Of a stretch of DNA of 46,053 bases, positions 26,067 to 33,476 are shown piece by piece. The first letter of the stretch is position 1. Each line of letters starts with the position of its first letter. A program made the translations under genes and the position numbers. The notes beneath the pieces are model-generated. The model saw nothing but the letters and a program-made list of their open reading frames with translations, did no database searches and was not told the origin of the DNA. The DNA comes from Gluconacetobacter johannae (GTDB lineage Bacteria > Pseudomonadota > Alphaproteobacteria > Acetobacterales > Acetobacteraceae), in the NCBI RefSeq assembly GCF_014174305.1, contig NZ_JABEQH010000026.1, positions 1 through 46,053 on the forward strand. Direction: 5' to 3'.

Positions 26067-26555
26067 TTGTCTCCCTTTCCCGCCCTGCTGCCCGACGAAC
26101 CCGTCGACAGCGTCGCCCATCTGATCCAGACCGCGCTGACCCCGGTCTTCATGCTGTCGGGCATCGGCACGCTGCTGAACCTGTTCAACACGCGCCTGGC
26201 CCGCGTGTCCGACCATATCGAGAAAACGACCGAAAGCCTGGACGAAGCCAACAGCGCCACACAGCGCCGCCGCCTGCGCCAGCACCTGACGCACCTGCAC
26301 CGCCGCACCCTGCTGCTGGACGCCGCCATCCTGCTGGGCGCGATCGGCGGGGCATCGGCCTGCGGCGCCGCGTTCGTCCTGTTCCTGGGCAGCCTGCGGG
26401 ATTCCGCGGTCGCCTGGTGGCTGGTCCTGATGTTCGGTGTCGCGCTGACCTGCACGGTGGGCGCGCTGGGCATGTTCCTGTGCGACAGCCTGGCGGCCTG
26501 GCACGGATTGCGTATGACGACGTCCTGGACGCGGATGCCCAAGCCGAAAAGCTGA
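26067..26555 (+). CDS. DUF2721 family membrane protein
   Basis: The product (162 residues from TTG 26067) matches the DUF2721 pattern. It has a first membrane helix with LIQTALTPVFMLSGIGTLL, then a conserved cytoplasmic helix NTRLARVSDHIEK with a following RRRLRQHLTHLHRR. Two further membrane helices follow (LLDAAILLGAIGGASACGAAF and WWLVLMFGVALTCTVGALG). TTG 26067 is chosen because GAAGG lies upstream at normal spacing; ATG 25995 in frame would add 24 residues of unlikely basic sequence. Function of the family is unknown. Confidence 0.8.
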   Translation: MSPFPALLPDEPVDSVAHLIQTALTPVFMLSGIGTLLNLFNTRLARVSDHIEKTTESLDEANSATQRRRLRQHLTHLHRRTLLLDAAILLGAIGGASACGAAFVLFLGSLRDSAVAWWLVLMFGVALTCTVGALGMFLCDSLAAWHGLRMTTSWTRMPKPKS

Positions 26556-26576
26556 CCGGCCCGCCGGCTTGCCCCA

Positions 26577-26642
26577 CTAAAGGGCCAAGCCGAAACGAAC
26601 CCGGTGAGGGCCGCCCTTGCCGGGTTCGGGCGGAGCCCGATC
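26577..26642. repeat. Family B intergenic repeat, reversed copy
   Basis: TCGGGC-GGA-GCCCGA at 26626-26640 forms the core stem. Reading the - strand, it is followed by ACCCGGCAAGGGC, as in the copy at 20593, and ends in GGCTTGGCCCTTT, the counterpart of the AAAGGGC module. It sits just after the DUF2721 gene and may end its transcript. Confidence 0.6.
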
Positions 26643-26691
26643 TTCCGCCACCCGTCCCGCCGACAAATGGGACGTTTTTGATCACATCAGC

Positions 26692-26734
26692 GTATGATTA
26701 AAAATAAATCACTATGATTAAAATATAATCATAC
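26692..26734. promoter_or_regulatory. Three ATGATTA sites in an AT-rich island
   Basis: GTATGATTAAAAA at 26692-26704, CTATGATTAAAAT at 26712-26724 and, inverted, GTATGATTATATT at 26734-26722 share the core TATGATTA. The two direct copies start 20 bp apart, two helical turns, so a regulator could bind them on one face. The outer pair also forms an inverted repeat (GTATGATTA/TAATCATAC). Confidence 0.45.
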
Positions 26735-26830
26735 TATGGGACCGCTCCTGATCCCGTGCCGGTGATCGCCCAAAATCGCATCACGATTCCCGGTGATATA
26801 TTCCGCCGAGGAACCTCAGTAAACGACTGA

Positions 26831-26849
26831 CTGTTCAGAGAATGAACAG
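26831..26849. promoter_or_regulatory. 19-bp dyad, operator-like
   Basis: CTGTTCA and TGAACAG are perfect 7-bp arms around GAGAA. The size and spacing are typical of a dimeric repressor site. It lies 123 bases before the 43-codon gene. The binding protein is unknown. Confidence 0.45.
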
Positions 26850-26927
26850 AATATTCATGTGCCATTTACTATGCAATTTTCAGTCATCAGACCCTATGTT
26901 CTTTCCTGTTGCACAGGTCCGGGATTC

Positions 26928-26951
26928 GGTGTTGGTTCCCGCCCCAACACC
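26928..26951 (+). promoter_or_regulatory. Hairpin in the leader of the 43-codon gene
   Basis: GGTGTTGG (26928-26935) pairs with CCAACACC (26944-26951) around eight bases. It ends 20 bases before the ATG at 26972 and is followed by GATTTTAGAT. It could be a leader structure affecting translation or an attenuator. Confidence 0.4.
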
Positions 26952-26971
26952 AATCCATAGGATTTTAGATA

Positions 26972-27103
26972 ATGCTTATTCATGAAATCGGTAATCTGGT
27001 CGCCAACTCGATGGGCGTCGCGTCGTTCCTGCCGCTGGTTGCCTTCCTGCCGATCGTCGCCGCCCTGGTGGTCGCCACCGCCGTGTCCGACCGCGTCGCC
27101 TGA
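26972..27103 (+). CDS. Small hydrophobic peptide of 43 residues
   Basis: The frame starts MLIHEIGNLVANSMG, continues with one long hydrophobic helix (VASFLPLVAFLPIVAALVV) and ends in a short polar tail, SDRVA. This is the layout of a single-pass membrane peptide. AGGA lies about 10 bases upstream of the ATG. Third positions are mostly G/C even though the leader is A/T-rich, which supports coding. I do not recognise a family. Its leader carries operator-like repeats. It converges with the binding-protein gene ending at 27146. Confidence 0.5.
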   Translation: MLIHEIGNLVANSMGVASFLPLVAFLPIVAALVVATAVSDRVA

Positions 27104-27145
27104 CACCGCGCCGGCCATCAGGCCCAGCCGCCCCGAGGGCACGCC

Positions 27146-28129
27146 CTACGGCGTGCCGTCCGCCGGATCGACGGCGTAGGCCGACAGCGCCAGGTCCCGC
27201 CGCACCACGCCCCGCTCGCGCAGGAAGGCCATGAACGTCCGGTAGCGCCGGCCGTTCAGCACGGACGGCTGCTTGCATACGCGCGGCAGGATCGCCGCCC
27301 ACGCCGCGCGATTCAACGGCGTGTCCAGTTCCGGATGGTCGTGGACCGCCTGCGCCAGGATCGTGTCGGGGTGGTTCAGCAGGGTGTTCGTCCCCTCCTC
27401 CAGCGCCGCCATGAACCGGACGATCCGCGCGTCGTGCGCGTGGTCGCGCGCGGCGACGAAGATCAGTTCGTCATTCAGCGGCACCCCGTGCTCCTCGGGG
27501 TAGAAGGCGACCGGCGAGACGCCCTTCTGCTGCAGGTCGATCAGTTCGTAGGTCCGCGTCGCGCCGATCACGGCATCGACCGAATGCGACATCAGCGCCT
27601 GTTCGAGCTGGAAATTCACGTTGACCTGCCGCACGTCGGACAGCGACAGCCCCACCGACGCCAGCATCGTCGCCAGCACGGCGTCGTCCACCCCCGCCAT
27701 CGAAATCCCGATCGTCCGCCCCTTCAGGTCGGCCAGCGAACGGATCCCCGGCGCCGCGATCAGGGTGTCGAGCGGCGTGTCGATCAGCGTGCCGACCCGC
27801 AGCAGCGGAATCCCCTGCTCCGCCAGCATACCCAGTTGCGTCTGGTAGGAAATCGCCAGATCCGCCTGTCCCGCCGCCACCAGCCGCGCCGGCGATCCGG
27901 GGTCGGCCGGGGCGATCAGCTTGACCTGCAGCCCGTGGCGACGGAATGCGCCACTGTACTCCGCCGCCAGCAGGGCCGCGTGATCGGCGTTGAGAAACCA
28001 GTCGAGGATGATCGTCACGGTTTCCGGCGCGCTGCCCGGCGCCTCCGCGCGTGCCGGCCCGGCCAGGACGATGGACAGCAGTGGCGCGATCGCAAGGCCT
28101 GCCAGCAGGCGCAGCAGCTTTTTCATCAT
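27146..28129 (-). CDS. ThiY/NMT1-like periplasmic binding protein
   Basis: This is a 327-residue solute-binding protein with a signal peptide (MMKKLLRLLAGLAIAPLLS, cleaved near ARA). It has the NMT1/THI5-like fold signature: LDWFLNADHAALLAAEYSG, LVAAGQADLAISYQTQL and a central GRTIGISMAGVDD. Relatives such as ThiY bind N-formyl-aminomethylpyrimidine, a thiamin precursor, for an ABC importer. It lies 23 bases after the TonB-dependent receptor gene and would be transcribed from the same TPP-riboswitch leader, which supports a thiamin-related ligand. No permease or ATPase gene follows. Confidence 0.85.
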   Translation of the reverse strand: MMKKLLRLLAGLAIAPLLSIVLAGPARAEAPGSAPETVTIILDWFLNADHAALLAAEYSGAFRRHGLQVKLIAPADPGSPARLVAAGQADLAISYQTQLGMLAEQGIPLLRVGTLIDTPLDTLIAAPGIRSLADLKGRTIGISMAGVDDAVLATMLASVGLSLSDVRQVNVNFQLEQALMSHSVDAVIGATRTYELIDLQQKGVSPVAFYPEEHGVPLNDELIFVAARDHAHDARIVRFMAALEEGTNTLLNHPDTILAQAVHDHPELDTPLNRAAWAAILPRVCKQPSVLNGRRYRTFMAFLRERGVVRRDLALSAYAVDPADGTP

Positions 28130-28152
28130 GTCGGCTCCGGTCGGTGGAGAGG

Positions 28153-30546
28153 TCAGAACGCGCTGGAACCGGTCAGCATCACCGCAAAGCCGCCGCCGAC
28201 ATAATAGGTCGGGGCCTCGCCCGCGATCGTCGTGCCGTACCGGCCGGTGGTGTCGCGCGCATTGAAGGTCGGGTTGGCGACGCCGGACAGATAGTGGCTG
28301 TCGGTGATGTTGATGAAGTTCAGGCGGAATTCCGGATGACGCGCCACGCCGATCGACGACATCCGGTAGCCCAGCGTCAGGTTTCCAGTCGTATGGTCGG
28401 GCATGCGTTCGTCGTTCATGAAGGTCGCATATTGGTGGCCGACATATTTGACGCTGGCCATGCCGAAGAACGTGCCGTCGTCATAGGTCAGGCCGATCGC
28501 GGCCTGCAGCGACGGGCTGCGTACGGCCGTCCTGCCCTGGGTGGGCAGCACGTCGCCATCCACCGTCATGTCGTTGTCGATGGTGGCATGCAGGTATTCG
28601 CCGGACACGTACGGACTGAAATGATGCCAGGGCCGCAACCCGGCCTCGACATCGATGCCGCGCGAAGTCTGGCCGCCGGCATTGACGGTCGATCCGATCA
28701 GCGACCCGTTATGCGACACCACCGTCTGGATCTGCCGGTTGGTGAAATTGTAATTGAAGAAGGTGACGCTGCCGATCACCCGCTGGCCGGCATAACGGTA
28801 GCCGATTTCCTCGGAAATCGAATATTCGTTACGCAAATCATTATTGGCCGCATTGACCAGCGCCCCGCTGGTGGGGTCGTACGCGTCGTACAGCGACGAT
28901 TCCGCCGGGGCGCGAAAATTCGTGCTGACGCTGGCGAAGATCTGATGCTGCGGATTGATCTGGAACCGCGCCCCCAGCCGAGGCAGCGGTTCGGCCACGT
29001 TCATGGTCGAGCGGTATTGCGGGCCCGGCAAATTGTTGGTGCCGTCGCGCGACAGCATGACCTCCTTGAACCCGGCCTCGACCGTCAGGCGCTGGTTCAG
29101 GAACGACATCGTGTCGCCCACGAACAGGGCGCTGACCTGCGAGATGGTGTGGTTGTCCCCGCCCAGAAGCTGCCGCCCGTCGGGCAGCAGGATCGTGCCA
29201 TCGGCCGAATCCGCCCAGATATTTCCCGGATGGCCGTTGGCCGGCAGCGGCGAGAAGGGCTGGGTTTCGGTGTCGTCGGAATAATCGTACCAGTACCCCA
29301 TCGTCAGGCGATGACGCCCCAGCCGCCAGTCCAGCGCCGAGGTGAAGCCGGCGCGATAGCTGGATTGGGTATAATCCGCCATCACCGTCGCCATGCCGCC
29401 CTGCGCGCCGGGAATGGACACGGCATACGGCAATGGCTCGGTTCCCTGCCAGTTGCCGGTGGTGGACAGCACGGCGCCGCCGGGGGCGTTGCCGTACCCC
29501 CACTGGGCATAGGGCGTCACCGACAGGTGCAGCGCGCGCGTCAGCGTGAAGCGTGAGGGCGCCGCGGCATAGAACAGGCGATACGGGTCCTGGTACAGCC
29601 GCCAGTAATCCGTGCCGGCGGCCGCGTTTCCGGGGTCGTAGGTGCTGGCGTAATTGTTCGGGCCGGAAACGCCATAGGCATGCCAGTCGGCCATGCCGAT
29701 CTGGGGATAGTTGCTGGTCACGGCGTCGTTCCAGGTGCCCAGCACCGACACGCGGTTGCCGTCCCCCCACTCCTTCACCGCCTTGAAGTCGATATGCTGG
29801 CGCCGGTCGCGTCCCGAGCCGCGCCAGTTGCTGGTCTCGCCATGGGAATAGGACACGAAGGCGCGGATGCCGCTGTGCCCGATCTCGCCGGTGTCGATCC
29901 GGGCGAATTCCCGGTCGGTGTGATACGACCCGTAGGAGGCGTCGACCATCCCGCCGGCGTCGTGCGACGGGTCGCGGAACCGCAGGGACATCAGCCCGCC
30001 GGACGCATTCAGGACCGGGCTGTCCAGGTCGGCCGATCCCTGGGCCAGGGCGATTTCGTCATAATTCTCGTTATCGGCGAACTGGCCCGGATAGCCGGAA
30101 TAATAGGCGATGTCGTTCAGCGGCATCCCTTCCAGCACATAGCCGATCGAGTCGCCGGACAGGCCGCGCACGTTCAGGTTGGTCTGGGCCGCGAACCCCA
30201 GCGGGTCGGAGGAACTGACATTCGCCCCCGGCAGCAGGGCCACCATGTCGAACGCGCTGGCGCTCGGCGCCTGCCGGGCGATGGCGTCCGCCGACAGGGT
30301 GCTGACCGACCGTGTCGCGGTTTCCGGCCGGATCAGCCCGCCGCCGGGCTGGTTGCCGATCCGCCCGTTCGCGGTGGCGAAGGTGCCGTCACCCGTCACC
30401 ACGATCCGTTCGCCGGCCGGATGGCGGACCGGCGCGCCCGCCGGCGTAGCGGGGGCCGGGGTGGACGCCGCCACGGCCAGGGCCGGAATTTGGGACAGGA
30501 CAAGCACGCCCGAGAGCGTGCGCGCATGTCTGTGCATGCGTTTCAT
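28153..30546 (-). CDS. TonB-dependent receptor under TPP riboswitch control
   Basis: The 797-residue product has a signal peptide (ending near ALAVAA) and a TonB-box-like ERIVVTG near residue 48. A plug domain with LPGANVSSSDPLGF and LNVRGLSGDSIGYVLEGMPLND follows, and then a 22-strand-type beta barrel rich in Tyr and Gly. It ends in an aromatic residue (GSSAF), as outer-membrane barrels do. It would move a scarce ligand across the outer membrane using TonB energy. A TPP riboswitch lies directly in front of its start, so the ligand is probably thiamin or a thiamin precursor. Start ATG 30546 overlaps the regulated ribosome site region. Confidence 0.93.
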   Translation of the reverse strand: MKRMHRHARTLSGVLVLSQIPALAVAASTPAPATPAGAPVRHPAGERIVVTGDGTFATANGRIGNQPGGGLIRPETATRSVSTLSADAIARQAPSASAFDMVALLPGANVSSSDPLGFAAQTNLNVRGLSGDSIGYVLEGMPLNDIAYYSGYPGQFADNENYDEIALAQGSADLDSPVLNASGGLMSLRFRDPSHDAGGMVDASYGSYHTDREFARIDTGEIGHSGIRAFVSYSHGETSNWRGSGRDRRQHIDFKAVKEWGDGNRVSVLGTWNDAVTSNYPQIGMADWHAYGVSGPNNYASTYDPGNAAAGTDYWRLYQDPYRLFYAAAPSRFTLTRALHLSVTPYAQWGYGNAPGGAVLSTTGNWQGTEPLPYAVSIPGAQGGMATVMADYTQSSYRAGFTSALDWRLGRHRLTMGYWYDYSDDTETQPFSPLPANGHPGNIWADSADGTILLPDGRQLLGGDNHTISQVSALFVGDTMSFLNQRLTVEAGFKEVMLSRDGTNNLPGPQYRSTMNVAEPLPRLGARFQINPQHQIFASVSTNFRAPAESSLYDAYDPTSGALVNAANNDLRNEYSISEEIGYRYAGQRVIGSVTFFNYNFTNRQIQTVVSHNGSLIGSTVNAGGQTSRGIDVEAGLRPWHHFSPYVSGEYLHATIDNDMTVDGDVLPTQGRTAVRSPSLQAAIGLTYDDGTFFGMASVKYVGHQYATFMNDERMPDHTTGNLTLGYRMSSIGVARHPEFRLNFINITDSHYLSGVANPTFNARDTTGRYGTTIAGEAPTYYVGGGFAVMLTGSSAF

Positions 30547-30551
30547 GATCT

Positions 30552-30626
30552 TCTCCCTACGCTGGCATGACCCAGGTCAGGTACAACGGGTTTGATCTCA
30601 GCCCGCGTTTGCGGACACCCCGGTTT
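30552..30626 (-). ncRNA. TPP riboswitch (THI element)
   Basis: Read on the - strand, the region contains the conserved TPP-aptamer blocks in order: GGGGTGTCC, GCGGGCTGAGA, ACCC, ACCTGA and ATGCCAGCGTAGGGA. These match known thi-box RNAs such as that of E. coli thiM. The closing GGGAGA also reads as the Shine-Dalgarno site 6-8 bases before the receptor start, so control is probably at translation: bound TPP would hide the site. This is the best-supported regulatory element in the window. Confidence 0.95.
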
Positions 30627-30634
30627 GTTGCGAT

Positions 30635-30663
30635 AGATGATGGAAAGGCGCACGCCGCGTCAA
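30635..30663 (-). promoter_or_regulatory. Probable promoter of the thiamin-uptake transcript
   Basis: TTGACG (30663-30658) is separated by 17 bases from TCATCT (30640-30635), a near-consensus -35 and a weak -10. The predicted start, about seven bases on, falls at the first bases of the riboswitch aptamer, which is what such an RNA leader requires. Confidence 0.55.
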
Positions 30664-30791
30664 GTTGCGGCGTCCGGACCTACGGCGGGACTTTCTTTTT
30701 GCGTGAGCCTCCGGATGCCGCCTTCAAACAGGCCGGCGGCCCCCCATATCCTGGCGATCGGGAGGCACTTTCCTCCCGGCGGGAGGGTCCC

Positions 30792-30929
30792 ATGTTCAGG
30801 GGATTGAGCCGTTACGGGCACGGCGGCACATATCGCGCCCGGTCTTTCAGTATCTGGGATTTTGTCGGCATCCTGGCCCTCGCGGTCGCCTTCGGACTGT
30901 CGACCGCACTGATTTTCTTCAGTGGATGA
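30792..30929 (+). CDS. Small membrane peptide of 45 residues
   Basis: The ATG has a very strong ribosome site (GGGAGGG) five bases upstream. The product starts MFRGLSRYGHGG, with a basic stretch, and ends with one membrane helix (FVGILALAVAFGLSTALIFF) and SG. A longer frame from 30567 exists, but its N-terminal part is antisense to the TPP riboswitch and unlikely to be translated. Family unknown. It diverges from the receptor operon. Confidence 0.6.
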   Translation: MFRGLSRYGHGGTYRARSFSIWDFVGILALAVAFGLSTALIFFSG

Positions 30930-30935
30930 TTGTAG

Positions 30936-31024
30936 GTCGGGCTTTGCCCGAACCCACCAGGACCTGAGGCCCTGGACCCCATCATGGATAGAAACGACTG
31001 GGTTTCCAAAGGGCTAAGCCCTTG
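30936..31024. repeat. Family B composite intergenic repeat
   Basis: Modules are TCGGGC-TTT-GCCCGA (30937-30951), CCAGGACCTGAGGCCCTGG (30958-30976), and GGGTTTCCAAAGGGCTAAGC followed by CCTT (31000-31023). They parallel those at 20593-20729, with the second module reversed. It lies between the 45-codon gene and the convergent glycosyltransferase gene and could end both transcripts. Confidence 0.65.
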
Positions 31025-31035
31025 TCGAAGCAGCA

Positions 31036-32694
31036 TCAGGGGGATGAAGGCGCGAACAGCCCGATATCAAGCCGCTTGCCGGTCGAATAGTTCAGGCCCG
31101 CCACGCGGCCGAATTCGACGGCGTCCAGCCCGTTCTGGCGCAGGCGGGCGCGAAAGGCGGGTTCGTCCCTGCGGTCCACCAGCGCCAGGCCGCAGGCCCG
31201 GTTGTCACGCAGCAGGTCGGCCGCCGCGACCGGGCCGACAAGGGCAGTGTTCTGGCCCACCAGGAACACCAGGCTGGGTTCCGAGAACGAGGGCGAGGCC
31301 ACCACCGTGTCCGGACAGGGACGGTAATCGTCCACCAGCGCCGCCAGCCGCGGACTGAGCCAGATCGTCTGCAGTTTCGGGATCACGGTCAGGAACAGGC
31401 CGACATGGATGATGACGGCGGCGGCGATCGCGCTCATGACCGCGCGCAGCGCCTCGCCCCGCAACAGCAGCCACAGCGCCACCCCCATCAGCGGCAGGGC
31501 GCCGGCCGGCACGATCAGCGCCGCCGGGTCGATGACGTGCTCCAGCCGCCACAGCAGGGCCGGCCCCGCCAGGCAGAGCACCACCCCGACCGCGAACCAG
31601 AGGGTTCCGTAGGCCGCAAGCACGCCGCGTCCCCATCGGCTGGCCGGCCAGGACCAGCGATCCGGCATGGTCATGATCGCGGCGGCGGTCAGCAGGGCGA
31701 TCGCCGGATAGGTCGGCAGGACGTAGTGCGGCAGCTTGGTCGCGATCGCCTCGAACACCAGCCAGTGCGGCACGATCCAGCACAGCAGGAACCGCACCGA
31801 CGGCAGGCGTCGGCGGGTCCAGACGAACGGCAGCGCCATCGCCGCGAAAATCGAACCCGGCCAGAATGCGATGGCGAACACCGCCAGATGATAGCCCGGC
31901 GGCAGCCCGTGCGCCTGCTGGCCGCTGGCGACCTTGCCCAGGAAATTGGTCCCCACCGCGCGGGAAAAGAAATCGCCATGGCTGACGATGCCGATGGCGA
32001 TGCACCAGGGCAGGACGATCGCCAGCATCAGCGCCCATCCCCAGGACGGCCGCAGCCGGCGCCACCACTCCGTCCGCCGCTCCACCAGCGCCAGCGCCAG
32101 CGGCGTGCCGAAGCCCGGAATCAGCACCACCGGCCCCTTGAGCATCAGCCCGGCCCCCAGCGCCGTCCAGTACAGCAGGGCGGCGGACAGCGGGGTCGGC
32201 CGGTCGCGTTCCCGGTCCAGATAGGCGCGCAGCAGCCCGGTTTCGGCCAGCAGGACCACCAGCAGCAAGGTGGTGTCGATCGTGGCCATCCGCCCTTCGG
32301 CCGTCATCAGGACCGAGACCGCCAGCAGCCCCGCCGCCAGCAGTCCGCTGGCCGGCCCGAACAACATGGCCCCGATCCATGCCGTCAGCACGACCGCGCC
32401 CGTCACCGCCAGCAGCGAGGGAATGCGATAGGCCCATGCCGCCTTCTGCCGCAGCGTGCCGGTGGCGGCGACCGATGCGGCCTCCAGCCAGTAGATCCCG
32501 GCGGGTTGCAGGTAGCGCGGCCGGTCCTGGAAGCGGACGTCGATGAAATTGCCGCTACGCAGCATCTGCGCGCTGGCTTCCATATAGCGGGGTTCGTCAC
32601 GGTCCAGCGGCGGCAGGGTCGCCCGGCCGGGCAGGAAGATCAGGAACGCGCACAGCGCGAGCAGCACATAATGGCGCAAGGTCAGCCGCGTCAT
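31036..32694 (-). CDS. ArnT-like family 39 glycosyltransferase
   Basis: The 552-residue product has about twelve membrane helices and the GT39/ArnT features. The periplasmic loop LPPLDRDEPRYMEASAQML near the N-terminus carries the acidic catalytic pair, and FQDRPRYLQPAGIYWLEA follows. Such enzymes use undecaprenyl-phosphate-linked sugars to modify lipid A, glycans or proteins in the periplasm. GAGGAGG is upstream of the ATG. The GT2 gene just upstream probably makes the lipid-linked donor. The acceptor is not known. Confidence 0.88.
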   Translation of the reverse strand: MTRLTLRHYVLLALCAFLIFLPGRATLPPLDRDEPRYMEASAQMLRSGNFIDVRFQDRPRYLQPAGIYWLEAASVAATGTLRQKAAWAYRIPSLLAVTGAVVLTAWIGAMLFGPASGLLAAGLLAVSVLMTAEGRMATIDTTLLLVVLLAETGLLRAYLDRERDRPTPLSAALLYWTALGAGLMLKGPVVLIPGFGTPLALALVERRTEWWRRLRPSWGWALMLAIVLPWCIAIGIVSHGDFFSRAVGTNFLGKVASGQQAHGLPPGYHLAVFAIAFWPGSIFAAMALPFVWTRRRLPSVRFLLCWIVPHWLVFEAIATKLPHYVLPTYPAIALLTAAAIMTMPDRWSWPASRWGRGVLAAYGTLWFAVGVVLCLAGPALLWRLEHVIDPAALIVPAGALPLMGVALWLLLRGEALRAVMSAIAAAVIIHVGLFLTVIPKLQTIWLSPRLAALVDDYRPCPDTVVASPSFSEPSLVFLVGQNTALVGPVAAADLLRDNRACGLALVDRRDEPAFRARLRQNGLDAVEFGRVAGLNYSTGKRLDIGLFAPSSP

Positions 32695-32707
32695 CCGGCA
32701 CGCCTCC

Positions 32708-33415
32708 TCAGCGTTCGATGACGCGATGGGGCAGCCTCGTGCGGTTGTTCAGCCACATCACGCCCAGAAGGTCCCGGATGCCGACCAGCGCCCGGTTCAG
32801 GTTCGTGTATTTGGAATGCCCGTGCAGGCGGTTGCGATGCCGCACCGGCTGGCACACCAGGGGCACGCCATATCGTCCCATCAGCGAGGGCAGGAAGCGG
32901 TGCAGGCCCTCGAACTGCGGCAGACGCAGGAAATCGTCGCGCAGGAACAGCTTTATCGGTGCGCCGGTATCGGGGCAGCCGTCGCGCAGCAGGCGCCGGC
33001 GCAGGCCGTTGGCAAATCGCGTCGCCATCCGGCGCGACAGCGTGTCCCGGCGGCGCAGCCGTACGCCGACCACCAGGGGCGGCCGCCCGGTCGCGGCCAT
33101 GGCCAGGGCCAGCATGCCGGCGATTTCGGTGGGGTCGTCCTGGCCGTCGCCGTCGATGGTGGCGATCCAGCGGCCGCGCGCGGCCTCGATGCCGGTACGC
33201 AGGGCCGCCGACTTGCCCAGGCGGCGATCATGGCACAGCACCCGCAGGCCGGTCAGGATGCCCTGCTGCCGGACCGCCAGCAGGGCGTCGACGGTCCCGT
33301 CGGTACTGCCGTCATCGACGAAGATGAATTCGCAATCCGGCAGGGCCTTGCTGGCCTCGGCCATTTCGACACAGACGGGATGGATATTGTCCGCCTCGTT
33401 CAGGACCGCCGCCAC
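32708..33415 (-). CDS. Polyprenyl-phosphate glycosyltransferase (GT2, DPM1-like)
   Basis: The 235-residue product has AAVLNEADNI at the start, the DDGSTDGT nucleotide-binding motif, the catalytic DGDGQDDP and the late HRNRLHGHSKYTNLNR stretch typical of polyprenyl-phosphate sugar transferases. It has no clear C-terminal membrane pair. It would load a sugar on undecaprenyl phosphate for the downstream ArnT-like enzyme, 13 bases away. GTG 33415 is the most plausible start; the frame is open further upstream, so a start shortly before cannot be ruled out. It follows atpF by 61 bases on the same strand. Confidence 0.87.
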   Translation of the reverse strand: MAAVLNEADNIHPVCVEMAEASKALPDCEFIFVDDGSTDGTVDALLAVRQQGILTGLRVLCHDRRLGKSAALRTGIEAARGRWIATIDGDGQDDPTEIAGMLALAMAATGRPPLVVGVRLRRRDTLSRRMATRFANGLRRRLLRDGCPDTGAPIKLFLRDDFLRLPQFEGLHRFLPSLMGRYGVPLVCQPVRHRNRLHGHSKYTNLNRALVGIRDLLGVMWLNNRTRLPHRVIER

Positions 33416-33476
33416 GATGGTGACGACGGGGGCCGGACGGGCCGAAGACGCGGGCGCGGTCAGAAACTGCGCCCCG

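Larger units (their letters stand above)
26556..26971. other. Intergenic island, partly AT-rich, with operator-like repeats
   Basis: After the family B repeat the composition changes sharply to A/T-rich at 26680-26740 and remains low in GC to about 26970. It holds three ATGATTA-type sites, one 19-bp dyad and one hairpin, listed separately, and ends at the start of a 43-codon frame. A 29-codon frame at 26871-26960 has no ribosome site. Confidence 0.5.

Noticed and set aside
26871-26960. A 29-codon frame just before the 43-residue peptide gene
   Set aside because: No ribosome site; the region is better explained as leader with a hairpin.
30567-30791. An N-terminal extension of the 45-residue peptide
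   Set aside because: This part is the reverse complement of the TPP riboswitch and its promoter, and a much better ribosome site occurs at the internal ATG 30792.
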